Shown here: positions 45,952 through 59,829 of the stretch, in pieces | Numbering within the stretch: position 1 is the stretch's first letter | Layout: every line of letters starts with the position of its first letter | Assembly (NCBI GenBank): GCA_028023455.1 | Contig: JAQFVV010013300.1 | Span: 100,647-164,646 of the forward strand | Source: Epiperipatus broadwayi | Taxonomy: Eukaryota; Onychophora; Udeonychophora; Euonychophora; Peripatidae | Length of the DNA: 64,000 nt | Reading direction: 5' to 3' | Notes under the pieces: model-generated | Databases searched by the model: none | What the model was told of the DNA's origin: nothing | What the model saw: only the letters and a program-made list of their open reading frames with translations | Made by a program: the position numbers and the translations under genes

Positions 45952-47412
45952 AAAAATGACATTGACGATTTAACCCAAGGCAATGAAAATTATAATGAAC
46001 CGGAATTCCAAATGTGGACTATAGAAGATTTGATAGAGATCGATTCAATGAAACCATACCTAAAAAATTATTTAAAACATTTATAAATTCTTTTCAAATA
46101 AATCTGTAGTATTAGTGGTTACTGACAAAAATTTAACTTTATATAAATTCCCAAGGGATCTCCTATATAAAGAAATAGATGAGAAAAAAATGTGGCATGC
46201 TATACAAATAATCGGACACCACCCAAATTCTAGATATATAGCAGTTGATTTCTTTAATGAAAAGCAATGTGCAGAGTTTCAAGAAAAAATTAAAGTACTA
46301 AAAAATTATGCTCTCATTATAGTAGATAAAAATTTACAAAATTATTACACAGGAACATTGAAAACTACCTACTTCGGCTATAATATGCAAGATTTTACAA
46401 AATTAATACAGTCATTTGGTCAACCGATATATATCAAACCGATTTACTGCACAGACACCCCTATCCCAATCTATACCAACAGCTTTCATTTTAAAATTAA
46501 GTTAAATGACAATATCAATCCTAAAAATGTCACTAACCAAATAATAGACCAGGAAGCTATTTTGACTCTGCAAATAAAAGGCCTGAGACCACAATGCTAT
46601 GGTTATGGAATCAGAGGGCATCTAACTATAAACTGCCCAAACATTAAAAACAACTTGACCTCAGCTGATCTGTCTCAAGAGAAACCAGAGCACGGAACAG
46701 ATCTGGGACCTACCATGAAAGATGAGGCAAAGATATTAGACAGACCACAAAATAATGCTAAGCAGACATAAATAAGATAGGAAAGATGAATAAAGAAGTA
46801 CTAAATATAGAAAATAATGAATATACAGATATCAATAAGGAAAAAAATAGACATAGAAACAGAAAAAAACAAAAAGAAAAAAACCCATCTAATAATATAA
46901 ATATATCAAACTCAGAAAATCAAATGAGTGTGCAGGAATCAGATCAACCAAACACCCAAAATATGATAATAAGCACAAACTCACAAATTGATGACCAAGC
47001 ACCAAATATAGTGAATAATAAACCTCCAGCACAAGGCAAAGAGACTTGACAATTAGATAAACAAAAAGAAAGCAAAAACAAAACAGCAATGAATGAAACA
47101 CAGTTATTCAATAATAGCAAAATAAATATTGAGGGGAATATATTGCAAACATCAAGAATAATAAACAAGACTAGCACACAAATCATGGAAGAAATAACTA
47201 CAGATACATCACAAAATATATCAGTAGAAGTAGAACAAAAAAGAAAGCCAGGCAGACCCCCAAATAAGAATAGATGTATATAAAAAAAAACTGAAGAAGT
47301 AGACAATGATCAAACCAACCCATTTTGTCAACCAAGTGAATTTTCTGATGAAGAAATAGAGCTGGACTATGTAGATGCATCTGAGATACTATCAGTGAAC
47401 AACAGCAATTAA
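45952..47412 (+). pseudogene. LINE-B ORF1, remainder after the Gypsy insertion
   Basis: Continues the N-terminal frame to a stop at 46084-46086, then after a frameshift gives the conserved ORF1 core (46115-46771: LYKFPRDLLYKEI, HHPNSRYIAVDFF, TYFGYNMQDFTKLIQ). A CCHC knuckle at about 46600-46641 reads CYGYGIRGHLTINC, with Tyr replacing the second Cys. The C-terminal third (frame of 46786) is Lys/Asn-rich with in-frame stops at 47047-47049 and 47281-47283. It carries an AT-hook-like motif KRKPGRPPNK (47242-47271) and an acidic end, closing at TAA 47410-47412. Binds element RNA and possibly DNA. Non-functional. Confidence 0.72.
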
Positions 47413-47437
47413 AATAATACACTCCAACAAAATAATT

Positions 47438-50400
47438 ATGATAATAAAAATAGCAGCAATTAATGTTAGAGAATTAAATGCGGTCTCCAAATTGTACAAA
47501 ATTAAAAACTGGATCAAAGAGACAAGGCCACACATTATAGGGCTGCTAGAAACCAAGATATATGCAGCATCAAAAGTAGATCCCAGCAGATATCTAAATG
47601 CTGAGGGGTTCTGTGTATGCTCCAAGAATACCATGTCCCCCATGGCAGGTACTGGCCTAGTAATTACCAATATCTGCCCATTTCATAACTTTCAAAATAA
47701 TTCATATAGATTCACACCTACTAATTGTTACCTTTTATCACAAAATCATCACAATCAATATAGTCTTCATCTACATGCCAATTCAAAAACCAAAAATTGA
47801 GACCATAATATCAATCATAAATTCAAGGCTAGCAACCACAGGAAACCCAACAATTCTAGTTGGTGACTGTAATGCATTCTACCAGGAATTTACAAAGAAA
47901 TGGATACACAGAATATCAGTTCCACTTATGAGTGGCCAAGGTTTCCTGCCAGCAGATGCAATATCATTTCACAATGGCTGGTTTGCATCTTTAATTGATC
48001 TATGTTTTTATTCATCGGTATTGCATCATTTCATCAAGATTAAACTTACCCCAACAACCTTTTCCAATCACTCTGGGCAAATGATTACAATCAGCATGAA
48101 TAATATACAGACATCCACACTTCCACTCACAAGAACAATCAGAATCTTACTGCCTGCAACTACAACTGAATTTCTGTTTTCAGAATCCTATATAATGTTA
48201 AACAAAATTCAAACAATGAATCTAGACCCTATACAACAGTATCAAGCTTTCATAAACATACTATCATTTAACATCAACCACCTGGTTAGAAACTAGCCAC
48301 TGCCATCAAAAATCTTAGAATATACTGAACAACTCCACAGAAGAATAACTGCAATTATGCCAACACAAAATACACAATAATATATATGTATAAACTAAAA
48401 TATGCCTATGATAAGGCTTGTGATGCTCTCAAAGATTATTTAAAAATCAAGAAAAGTAAGATCTGTATCATGGAACAACACACTTGGACATGGAAATATA
48501 TCAAATGGGCACTGGGATATGCACCTGACATAAAAGTGCCATTAGCTATTCGATGTAATAATGATAATTTTGCCGGGCATAACATGATTCTGCCGATATT
48601 TAAATATTTTAAAAATAAATTGCAAGCAAACCAACCAACTCAATATGGCAATCAAATGTTTGGCACAATCGAAGACCAACCCATATTCAAAGAAGAAATC
48701 TTCATTAAAAAAATGGAAAATATGAGCAACTCATGCCACCTTGGATCCCCTGGAATACCATTATTTGTGCTAAAGCACTTAGGATGGTTTACAGAAAATT
48801 ACCTTACTAATCTGACCAACTATCTGATCCAAGTGGTTATACAAATGCAGGGGGTCTATCCCATTGCAATAGTTCTATACAACAAAAAAAGACAAGTACT
48901 CCCACCCTAGATGAATTAAGACCCATTTCAATGGGCCCTCTACCAATAAAAATTCTAGAAAAGGTAATAAAAGACATGATAGAGCCATACCTACTACCCA
49001 TCATCTCAAAAACACAATTTGCAAAAAAAGCTTCATCAACGCTACAGGCAGCCTTCCTATTTAAAGCTATAATGATAACTATCCAGAAAAAAAAGAAATA
49101 TAGTCCAGTGGTGGTGCAAATGGATATAGCATCGGCATTTGACTCAGTTAAAATTCCAGTCCTATTGCAGATGCTCAAACAGACAGACATTCCTAGGAGG
49201 CTATTATACATAACACCAAATCTCTTATTGAACCATGAAATACATATCACGGTTAATGGAAGAAATGCACCATCTTTTGTCCCCACTCAATCACTATCAC
49301 AAGGGTCCTCCCTTAGTGCATTGCTGTTTGCCTTCTACATTAACCCTCTCATTGAGAAAATCAATCAAACATTTGAGGGGATCAACATACCAGCAACAAT
49401 GCAACAAGTGACATCTCTAGATTACATGGATGATATCACGGTCTTCCTGCTTTCCAAAAAATAGATAAGCTACAAAAGATAATTGATAATTATTCAATAG
49501 AATATGGGCTTAAAATTAATACAACAAAAACATCAGCCTGGTCCATATACACAGGAAAGCAGTGCGAATCCATATACAAGGGAAAGCCAAGCCCATTCCT
49601 GGGGTTTCCATTTTATATAGGAGCCACGGGAATGAGATGCCACATACAGATCAAGCTGAAAGAAGAAACTGAAAACATTACAAAATCCCTAGCAAAAGAG
49701 CATATCTATCAATACATTCAAAAATACAATTGATTAATAGATTAATCACAACTAAGATAGCATATTATATACCAATAATTTCTTTTTCCAATGCATTCAA
49801 ATCCAAGATAAACTCAATGTGCAATCAACTTATTTGGTCCAGAAAAACAGTGGCCATTTCCATAAAAAAACTTAGAAGACCAACAGATATAGGTGGACTG
49901 GGCCTACATGATATCACCATCTTTCACATGCAAAAACTTAGAAATATAATAATCACAACAATCAATCAATTTCCCAAACTGAAACCTCTACTACAAATAA
50001 CCCCCACAGACAGATCACCACCCAAGGGTTCATATATTGAACTAATGATATACCAATGTAAAATAGAAAAGAAAATCCCAGATCAATACATACAAAAATA
50101 CAAATACTGGAAAATATACAATCTCCTACACACAAGCAACAATGGAGAAAATAACACAACACCAATAATAATAGGAATAACCAACAAGAAAATAATAAAA
50201 GAATAGAAAAAATGGAAATTGGAACCAAAATTTTTTGATTTTGTTCTGAAAATGAACCTGGATGCACTACCAACTACCAATTTTCTATTCCACAGAAGGA
50301 TGTACATATCTATTGATCCTTTCTGTGGATTATGTCATGAAACAGAAGAAAACATGGAAGCACATAATGGACCAGTGTAGAGGACTAAATCAAATAAGAG

Positions 50401-50678
50401 ACATAATACATAATATATACAGAAAAAATAATACCAGGATAGAACAATTAATGGAGGCTTACAAGGGCAAATCAATACCCACCATCAGAGCAGCAACATT
50501 TCTACTGTATACTTTGTGGCGCATCAGGTGCAAATTTCTAATTGGGAAAAACACTAGATGATACCCTTCAACATTTCAAAATAAGCTAATGCTGATACAA
50601 AATAGGGACAAATTGATCACATCCCCAGACATATATGCAGCAACTTGGTCCCTGATCAAGCAAAGATCAAGGCTATAA
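47438..50678 (+). pseudogene. LINE-B ORF2 (endonuclease plus reverse transcriptase)
   Basis: Begins at ATG 47438, 25 bp after ORF1. The endonuclease blocks are INVREL, Glu in LLETK, a frameshift near 47690, then GDCN (for GDFN), SLIDLCFYS and SNHS (for SDHS). The RT has LRPISMGPL in the fingers, motif A MDIASAFD with Asp at 49123-49125, motif B QGSSLSA (49300-49320) and motif C YMDD (49423-49434), so the polymerase centre is intact. Frameshifts or stops occur near 48895, 49462, 49732 and 50204. A C-terminal CGLCHETEE cluster (about 50320) and a final TWSLIKQRSRL stretch end at TAA 50676-50678. Normally nicks target DNA and reverse-transcribes the element RNA in place. Confidence 0.82.
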
Positions 50679-50937
50679 CAAAGCTTCAGATTGCAAAACT
50701 ATAAACAAAGACTATGCATTTGATTGTAAATATACAAATAAACTTGTGTACAATCTGTAAATCTACTTTATCAGTGTACCTTTTCTGGTGATACCACATG
50801 TAACCTACTTATTGTCCAATAAAGTATATTGTTGAAATATAATAACAATAATAATAATAATGATGATGATGATGATGATGATGATGATAATAATAATAAT
50901 AATAATAGTAATAATAATAATGATGATGATGATGATG
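50679..50937 (+). repeat. LINE-B 3' untranslated region and trinucleotide tail
   Basis: About 170 bp with AATAAAG near 50818, then mixed AAT and GAT repeats to 50937. The end motif ccaataaagta...ttgaa matches LINE-A and the third fragment. Confidence 0.8.
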
Positions 50938-53900
50938 CGCTTATTCAAAGCAAAATATACAATATATAAAATAGTGAGTCTAACTACCTTAAAGATGTTT
51001 TTAATATATATATAAATTTTTCACTGCGATCTTTCAGAACCCAATGACATGAATAAAATCATTTATATACTATGTTTAAATACATCATTATACATGTCAA
51101 CACACCCCAAAAAATATATAATGAGATTAACAAATATTGGAAATATATAATATTTAAAACATTCTAATAATAACATTAAAAAAATATTTAAGCAGTTTCT
51201 TCTTTTCTTTCCTCTGGAGTGAAAATAATTTAACACAATTACAAGTTTGATCATTTTAATGATGGTATGTTTTGTTTCACTTATTTACAAGCACATAAAA
51301 ATGATACCATAATTATATACATCTTCGTTAAAGAATTTCCATAATGAATTTATGTTAAATAAATAATGCAGTAGAATAACGATTCCTTTTGAAAGATTTC
51401 TATAATCATGTTGATCTTATAATGGACGGAGCTTGTATTACTTTCCAAAGATTAAAGTAATAATTTAAATTAAAGAACAAATGTAATATATCTTGCCATA
51501 AAAACATATATATATATATATATTAAAGTTGCATCCAAATAAAATGAATTATATCCTTTATATAGGATTTGTAAGTATATTTATATCAGAGCAGTCAGCT
51601 AAATAAAACAAGCACATCATAAACCCATACGTATATCTAAAAGTAATTATATTCTATAATAAAGTAACATAGTAAAGCATATAATCAAATGCAGACATCA
51701 AATTAAATAAGATATAATAAATATAAATCCATAATTATATTTTGTGACAATTTATAAACATTTTAGCCATAGACTAATCATGTAAGATCAATATAGTTCA
51801 TAGTAAAGTCATAAGATTTAGTAAAATTGAAAAAGTTTGTAAGAATATAAGATATAGAATACCTTGGATTGCATCATCAAAGTTTCAGCTTCTGTCTCCA
51901 CAGAAAATTTGCTTTTCTGTCCTCCATTTGTTGACATTCAGGAGATTAAGTTAAAACAGCATAATTTGAAAACTAATTTCTTGGATAAATTAACTTCTAG
52001 CAGCACATGTTGCTTTTTTCTTCAAAACAATTAAAACTTAATTAACTTGATTCAGAATTAAGTAACAAAATAATAATGTGACCACTTGACAGTAATGATG
52101 AAAAATAAGTGTGTGAAGTGGCCATTGTGCTTTCAAAATTGCTTCTTTTATATTCATTTTAGAGTAACATATGATTCCAATCAAGTTAGCAGAAGGGGGG
52201 ATCACTACAATTGATTGAAACCTAAGAATATTTGCACTGGAAATGTTTTACATATCATTTAAATAATTATAGAAAAAATGATTTAAAGTACTTTTATAAA
52301 ATATATATATCCTTTTTTAAAATACCATTATTTGTTAATAAAAAATTATCTAACTCTGAGCCTTAATAAAAGAAAAGCAAGAAAAAAATAATTATTTCTA
52401 TTGATAAATTTAATGAAGTTAGGCTTAACTTCTCAAAGTCAGTAGTTGGGTATATAGCTACTTTGGTATTGACAGATATGTAAATAAATAAATAAATATA
52501 ATTATACAGCATTAAATGTGTAAAATAGCGCACCAAATTACACAATTAAGTTAATAACAATAATATCAGCTAATATTTCAGAATTATGGGAAGAAAAAAT
52601 AGATACTAGATTGTACTTGTATTTGTTTTCTGTGCAAAATAAATGGTTACTCAACCAACTACAATACTACTTATTATACTATAAAAAATAGTAATTCATA
52701 AAAAATACAATAAAATGAATATATTCATGAATTAAATTAGTCTAGAGGAATATGAATATCAAATGTGTAACAGAATACATGGTGGAGTAACTATACATTT
52801 TTATTAACTAATATATAATAGCCCCAGATAATGATCAGACTGAGGTTAGATTAAGAACAAGTCTTTATGCAGATTCAGTCATGTTTCATGATCATTATCC
52901 TCTCCACATTAATATTATTCTAGGACAAAGTAAAATATTCTACTTTTTGGATAAAAAACATATGAGCAACAAGATTACTAATTATAATAATAATTTTAAT
53001 TAACAAGTATAATAAAAACAATATAATAGCTTATATTTACATATTTACATCAATGTACTAATATAAAAAAGCATGCATGACAGAAAATCTTTTTCTTTAT
53101 AATAACTCATAAAAGTTGTTATACGAGTTTTATTCAGTTATTTATTTTCCTTTCTGTTGAGCTCAACTTTCTTTCCCAATGGAATAATTTTAAATCAAGA
53201 TAATGGGCATAGAAATTGCCATTTAATATTTCCATTTTATCAGTGGTTTATTTTCATTAAGTTTCTTTTCTTGTAATCATAGATATAAAATTGACAGATT
53301 GCATTAATCCATTTATTGTAGGGTATTTTTTTCTGACAAGCAATTAGTTGAATGGCAAGTTTTATTGTGTTATTAAGTGTCATATATTTTAGCATCTGCA
53401 ATCAATTCTTAGTCTGGCAAAAAATTGTTGTTGATTATTAAGGCATTTTTAAAGGTCCATAACAAGCTACATCAATGGAAATGTCATGATGAAGCATTCT
53501 GTTGCTTTAGCCCTGGAAATTGCATATATCATCATCAGTACAAATTAAAATTTTCCTGGCTTTCATTTTATAAGCAGCACAAAGAAGAAGTGAAGTTTTT
53601 CCCATCTTTAGTTTGAAAAGCAGATGAACTTAAGAGTTTTTTTTTGTCATTCATTGCTTTGCAAATGGTTTCTATAACAACTTCATATTTGGAAAAGAGT
53701 CAATTTTATTTTCACTTATAATTTCAATAAACAAAAAAAAATAACATTGACATTTAATAATAATTATCATTCTTTTTTCAGCTTCTTAATAATTTATTTT
53801 ACATGCATGTCTTTTATAACATTCTAAAAGCCATAAAATTAAAATGCATGTGCATTTTACAAAAAACCATGTATGCAAACTACATCATGGACGTATTTAT

Positions 53901-55159
53901 ATTAGTGCATATATTAACTCATATATATGAACAGAATATCTAACGTTGTCATTTTAATAATTTTTTAAAAAAAGTTTTTTTCTATTTGCATTTTATTCAT
54001 TTATGCTAATAATACTGTTAAGAAATTTCAATAAGCAGCAAAAGATAAATTCTGTCTTAATAAATACTTTTCAAAAATGATCTATTAACTTTTAAAGCAA
54101 TCATTTTTTGCAAGAAACTATTTTTTTTTACATCTAATTACAGATTTAACTTCACTTAGCCTTCTATACATATAGTGTCACATGATATGGCCTGCTGTTT
54201 GAGAAATTTCACTCTGTAGTGTCAATTATTATTCAAAGCTTGATTGTGTACCACCTGTGAGATCACTTGAGCAGTATGAATATTAAGAAGTGGTTGAATC
54301 TTCTTGATGAGTGGAATTAATTTCTTGGGAAAAATATTCATTACCAGCTCCGTGCTCACAGCTGCGATTCTCACTTCATTCAAAGTACTTCAAAAATTAA
54401 TATTACTAATGGAGTTTTTAATCACACTAAAAACAATGTAGATGAACTTGGCTTGTAGCATACCTTATAAATATGAAGCTAATGTCGCTATGATTTATTC
54501 ATGTTGCAAGTAGAGAGGATAATATTAACAACTTATCTTCCATAGATTTTTTTTTAAACTGAAAGTATAAGAATGAGTTTATATCATTTGATATAATCTT
54601 AAATATTTTATCAACAAGTCTGAGATAAAATTAAGTAGAAAGATGATGGGAAAAAAATTAAGTAATCATTATTTTAACTAATATTTTATATCTTGCACAC
54701 TTTTAAAATTAATCTAATCTTACAATATACTGCTATATCTTAAGTGGATTTAATTATATAAAAATTCATTGGTATGTTATAGTATATAATACTGATTCAT
54801 ATTTTTTAGAAAAATTCTGTGTATGTATAAATATGGGCGTATAGGCTGTCGTCAGAATGATAAGTATATCCATTTTATATGCACATTGTTTTGAGGATAA
54901 AGTATAAACATTTTTTAAGTCTTTAAGCAGGGTTAGAATTTTTTAGATAGTCAGTCGTTCTTTTATAAGTAAATGAATATCTACAAATTGGAGCCTGTCC
55001 AGTGTTGTATTCTAATTCATAGATTCTTTTGGAGATGCTTTGAAGTCTATTTCATTTTATATATTTAATCAAATGTTCAATGATAAATAATAATAATAGT
55101 AATTGCCATTTTTAAATAATGTATATTTTATTTGACAATAAAGATCATTAATTATATAT
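50938..55159. other. AT-rich intergenic DNA, nothing recognised
   Basis: AT-rich with (TA)n near 51508 and 52300. A slightly richer stretch at 54160-54400 has no frame or repeat match that I can name. Short frames at 51.1, 52.4 and 53.4 kb show no family features. Confidence 0.6.
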
Positions 55160-55550
<391 letters not shown>

Positions 55551-56449
55551 AATTATGCATAAAATAATAATTCCATTAATTATTTCATTCAATACATTTA
55601 CAGGCAGAAGATTTAATATACCTGCTATACATACCTATATAGCTGATATAAAATCCATTTAGAATATTAGTAATTAGTAATTTAAGTATATGAGAGCATT
55701 CATTTATAGTTAAAAATCTACAAAGTGCCTGTGAATTAGCTTTATGGCTGATTATTAATAATACAGTTTATAAACATAGCGCTATATAAAATAAATATTA
55801 TATATATATACTAGCAATGTCTTAATATAATTTTTTATGATTAGACTAGCTCAAATTCAATAATTATCGATATACGGTTCAATTGAATAATAAATATTAT
55901 AATAACCAAGTTATTTTATTTATTATGTAGCATCATAAATTTATGGTATACTCTGAATAATATGACAATAATGAGAATATGTTTAATTTATGTGGCAACA
56001 ATTTGAATAATTAATTATGACTAAAATAATATTGCAATGGTGAAGTAATTCCAGTTTCTCATTCTGAATAATAATCATAATATAAATAAATTCATATTAT
56101 TTATTATGTGCAAAATATTTTATATGCTTACTCTTAAATTCTGTGGATCAGATCTTGTGAAAGTGAATAGATCAATCAATAACACTGATAAAGATTTTTA
56201 TAAAAAAATTAACAAATTTATTCTAGTTAACAAAACAAAATTTATACAATAAATCTACAGTTAAATATCACTAAAGCTAACAAATATAATATTAAAAACT
56301 AAAAAATTATACACAAAATTATACATAAAAATAATTAGATAACATACTACCAAAAGAGAAAAATCACAAATGTATAAGCCTTCACTCTAGCTTATTAATC
56401 ATAAAGATCCAAAATTTCAATATTTTCTTCTCAAAATTATGTTAGATTC
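55551..56449. other. AT-rich intergenic DNA, nothing recognised
   Basis: No gene or named repeat. The right part may belong to the Penelope-like 3' untranslated region, but I see no match to support that. Confidence 0.5.
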
Positions 56450-56587
56450 ATTATCAATTAAACATTACCTACATTCACCCAGAACAGCCAAGAAATAATA
56501 ATAAAACACAACCAAAGGTTTCACTGACTTCTCAAGTATAAAGAACTACAAAAAAAATCTACACCATATATATATATATATATATTA

Positions 56588-57180
56588 AACATTACCCGCA
56601 AATCCATTTACTTCCCATCTACCCTTAATATTAAAAGAACTCTTAAATAAGTTAATTGCTTCAGAATAATAAATTTTCAATAACAAGGATTCTTTAATTC
56701 TTCTTTTGACTTCATTTCTCCCAAAGAAGAGCTTCATCAAAATTAATTATTTTGGCCTGTATCTTTTTAATGGACATACAAAGCAAAACTCAGATATCTA
56801 TTTCTAACTCTACTTTTATGAACCTTTATTCTTTCATTTAAATTCAAACTACTCTGACCTATGCAGACCTTTTTACAAAAACAAGGGTTAAAATATACTA
56901 CACCAGGAATAGTCATCCTATCAAAAATTTCTTTTGTATTATTTAATAAATTATTCAAAGTAATACCCCTTTTCCAAGCAATTTTCTTATTTCCAAACAA
57001 ATTGCTATTCCTACATACAATTTTATAAAAAGACGATTTAAATGGCAAAGAAATAAAATCATATTTTTCTTTATCCTTTACATCCTTACAAATATTACTT
57101 TTAAATAAAATACTTTTAACAAATTTATCAGAGTAGCCAACACTCAAATAATCTTTATAGAATTGACCTTTCTGAAAAAC
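56588..57180 (-). pseudogene. Penelope-like endonuclease domain (GIY-YIG)
   Basis: The open frame at 56767-57147 (126 codons) contains the GIY-YIG nuclease: GVVY at residues 82-85, the extra Cys pair of Penelope enzymes in NPCFCKK, CIG at 95-97 where YIG is expected (Tyr to Cys), Arg 106 and His 110. The N-terminal half (KFVKSILFKS...AWKRGITL) is the linker found between RT and nuclease. A stop follows shortly after. Coding continues past it in shifted frames (QAKIINFDEALL, then EVKRRIKESLL and GRWEVNGF) to the TAA at 56585. The nuclease makes the target nick for reverse transcription. This copy is broken. Confidence 0.82.
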
Positions 57181-57183
57181 AAA

Positions 57184-57236
57184 GCTACACCACTAGAATT
57201 ATTTAATTCTTTATTCCTATATTCTAGTGGTGTAGC
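57184..57236. repeat. 16-bp inverted repeat (hairpin) at the Penelope truncation point
   Basis: gctacaccactagaat (57184-57199) and its perfect reverse complement attctagtggtgtagc (57221-57236), with a 21-nt loop. The left arm and loop are element sequence shared with positions 5-42. The right arm is an inverted copy of the element's own bases placed exactly where the element ends. Confidence 0.9.
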
Positions 57237-59219
57237 ACATACATTAACAATATGATAAATAAATCCCAATGCACATACTTATGTATCCAATTTATTCAGC
57301 GACAGACGTGTCATCCTCACAACATCCATTGAGCTCATAATTATAAATAAAACAGACATATTGTCATTTCTCCATTATAATTCAATAAGGCACAATAAAA
57401 ATATAATAGATGAGTTTTAGTTTCAATATTAAATGTTATTTATCCTCGATAATATTCTCTTTCATTAAGTATTTTTTCCTTTTTTAAAATTGTAGCAAAT
57501 AAATAGCAGATATTATATTAAAATATTCGCATCTTATATATATCGTTTTTCAGCAATTATATGTTTCTATGGTTCATCTTTAAAATTTCTTACTACATAA
57601 ATCCAAATAAATATTTGTTTTAAAGATAAACATTATTAAGTCATAAATATTAGATAATAGTAATAAATAGTTAGAAAACAATAAATTATAATTTATCTCT
57701 AATGTCTTTTATAAGTTAAAAGCAATTTATATTCTTGTCTCTTTAAAGATATGTTACTATAATGTCGCTTTAAAATTATTACATTTATTAATTCAGACAT
57801 CATTATTGTAGATATTATTTATATTCCTAGAGAATAACTGTCTATAACTTTGAAGTATTCTAGAACAAAAAATATTTAAATTCTTACACCACCTTGGTAT
57901 TGACATGCTTCCATATATCCTTCGGCTTTTGGTCACTAATTCACAGACACACTTGACTATATGTTCCTGCTCCATAAGTTAATAATGAATCCTAATTAAG
58001 CTTCTGAATAGTTTACTTACAGGAAACTTAAATTGATTTATCCACACATACTGAAGAACTAAATATTAATTTTTCTTTATACTTTAAACTTTATAAAATA
58101 ATATTTTAAAATTTTAAAACAATTTAGTATTAGATTTTACTATATTACAAGCCTATAGCAATATATCTACACACTGTAATACTACACACAGGTCTATTTA
58201 TACTCAGCTCTATTAAGAGATTTGATTGGATAGAATCAGACAAAATCAACTAATTTACATAATGATTAAACTTTGTAATTTTAAAAGTAAAAATAAAATT
58301 ATGAGTCATATTTCAACAATAAATATACTATTTACTATTTAAAATATCTATAATTCTTTACATTCAAATAAAAATATTTTTAAATAATATTATTTATTAA
58401 TTTTCATTAGAATATTAAATTTTAATGAAATATGCAACTGTTTTATGAATTATAGCAAACATGTTCAAGCACTAGCCAGTCACATGATCATCATCCCAGA
58501 CAGAAATGTTGCAATTTTGAAATTCTACTGTCTGAAATGAATTTAAATGAATATTTAATTACAAAAAAATAATACATGACATGATATATTAAATATAATA
58601 ATGAAATTCAAAATGTAAATTTGATATTTTTACATGAGAATAAATAATATTGAGATATTTGACACCACAAAATATTATTAACTTTAATAAACAATTATTA
58701 AATAGTTTAAACTTATTTTAAGAATAGATTTAATATTTTATTCAAAAGTGTTCAATTATATCATAAACCACTGACTTGAAAACACTTATTAAACAGAATC
58801 CCAAATATATTTTCCAAATATAGCTACTATTAACCTATTTTGCTTATGAAATAGTAAATTATTCTACTCTTATTTTATAATTTTGATAGTTATAATGGTT
58901 TTAAAATATTTTATGATTACTTATGGACTCATTTAAACAAGTTCAAGTCCCTTTAAATCATTACAATTACAATTATAACTCTTACAACTACCTTAATTTA
59001 AAATTTTTAAATAAATTGACTTCTCCAGCATACCTAGTCTTAACAAATGGGTGCAATATATAATAGAATTCTTATACCAACAAGCATTGGTTTAATATAT
59101 TTATCTTGTGTTCATGCCTGTTTATTTTTTGTTTGATTTTGTTTAGCATTATAAAGAAAAACATTATTGTTGGTCATAGAGCAAATAGTTTAACTTGATA
59201 ATCATCAAATGTAATGAAT
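57237..59219. other. AT-rich intergenic DNA, nothing recognised
   Basis: AT-rich; no coding or RNA signal. Short frames near 57.9 kb have no features. Confidence 0.6.
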
Positions 59220-59829
59220 TGTAACCAGACCACCATACAACCCCTTTATTACCTTGGTTGTAACTGTTTCCTGATGAGCATATTGAAGGAAGGAACCATC
59301 GATTGGCTTTTTCCAATACAGATGCCATCCCCTACAACAATATTTTCTGCTCATCAGAGGATGTAGCACCATAGAGACTGGAAACACCTAGAAATTTCTA
59401 TGTTGGTTTCCCAAACGGCACCTCTAGAGTTCCATGTCACTATAACCTGACTTACCTAGGTCTAGTTATGCCAGACATAGCTCAGGAGGCATGAAATTCT
59501 CATGAACAAATGCAATGAATAACAAGTGATGAAACATAAACAACTGGATTGGTTTTATATAACAATAAATTTATTTAACAATATTTATTTCCATAACAAT
59601 GTTTGGATGATCAGTCCTCCACAATTATTTTGGGTGTATTAATATTTGGATAATAATTCAACAAAAGTTTATTACTAGTTCATGTTTGACACAGTTCATC
59701 TTTGGGATCCCATTTTCCTGTATGCGCATATATACTCCTAAGTTAGATGGATCACTTATTCATAATTGATGATATATTTATCCATGGTATCCAATAATCC
59801 TTGTGTTATGATTCTCGTATAGAATATTA
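59220..59829. other. Moderately complex non-coding block left of the satellite
   Basis: 59220-59520 is richer in G and C than its surroundings. It contains a loose inverted pair (tgatgagcatattg near 59272 and aatattttctgctcatca near 59338). No frame of interest: the 60-codon minus-strand frame here shows no motif. It may be the outer part of an unrecognised transposon that also contains the tandem repeats to its right. Confidence 0.35.

Larger units (their letters stand above)
42258..50937 (+). mobile_element. Non-LTR retrotransposon LINE-B, near full length, split by a Gypsy insertion
   Basis: Runs from a 5' untranslated region (42258-42472) through ORF1 and ORF2 to AATAAAG (about 50818) and a (AAT)n(GAT)n tail ending at 50937. 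Without the inserted Gypsy-2 element (42638-45946) and one 5-bp duplication it is about 5.4 kb, a normal LINE length. Same family as LINE-A but longer at the 5' side. Its zinc knuckle lacks one Cys and both ORFs carry stops or frameshifts, so it is inactive. The right-hand neighbour after the tail begins gcgcttattc and is not recognised. Confidence 0.85.
56450..57236 (-). mobile_element. Penelope-like element, 5'-truncated copy
   Basis: On the minus strand it carries the end of the RT region (57182-57222, matching 2-42), the linker, the GIY-YIG endonuclease, the ORF end (stop TAA at 56585-56587) and a 3' untranslated region matching 410-530 of the first copy. It is truncated at its 5' side at about 57222, where a short hairpin begins. 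Penelope-like elements are a separate class of eukaryotic retroelements with a telomerase-like RT joined to a GIY-YIG nuclease. Confidence 0.8.

Noticed and set aside
46889-47422. Minus-strand frames with many Phe/Leu/Val
   Set aside because: Antisense shadows of the Lys/Asn-rich ORF1 tail of LINE-B.
53425-53616. 63-codon frame with several His, Cys and Trp residues, possibly a host exon
   Set aside because: No recognisable domain, no convincing splice sites at its ends, and no neighbouring frame to join with.
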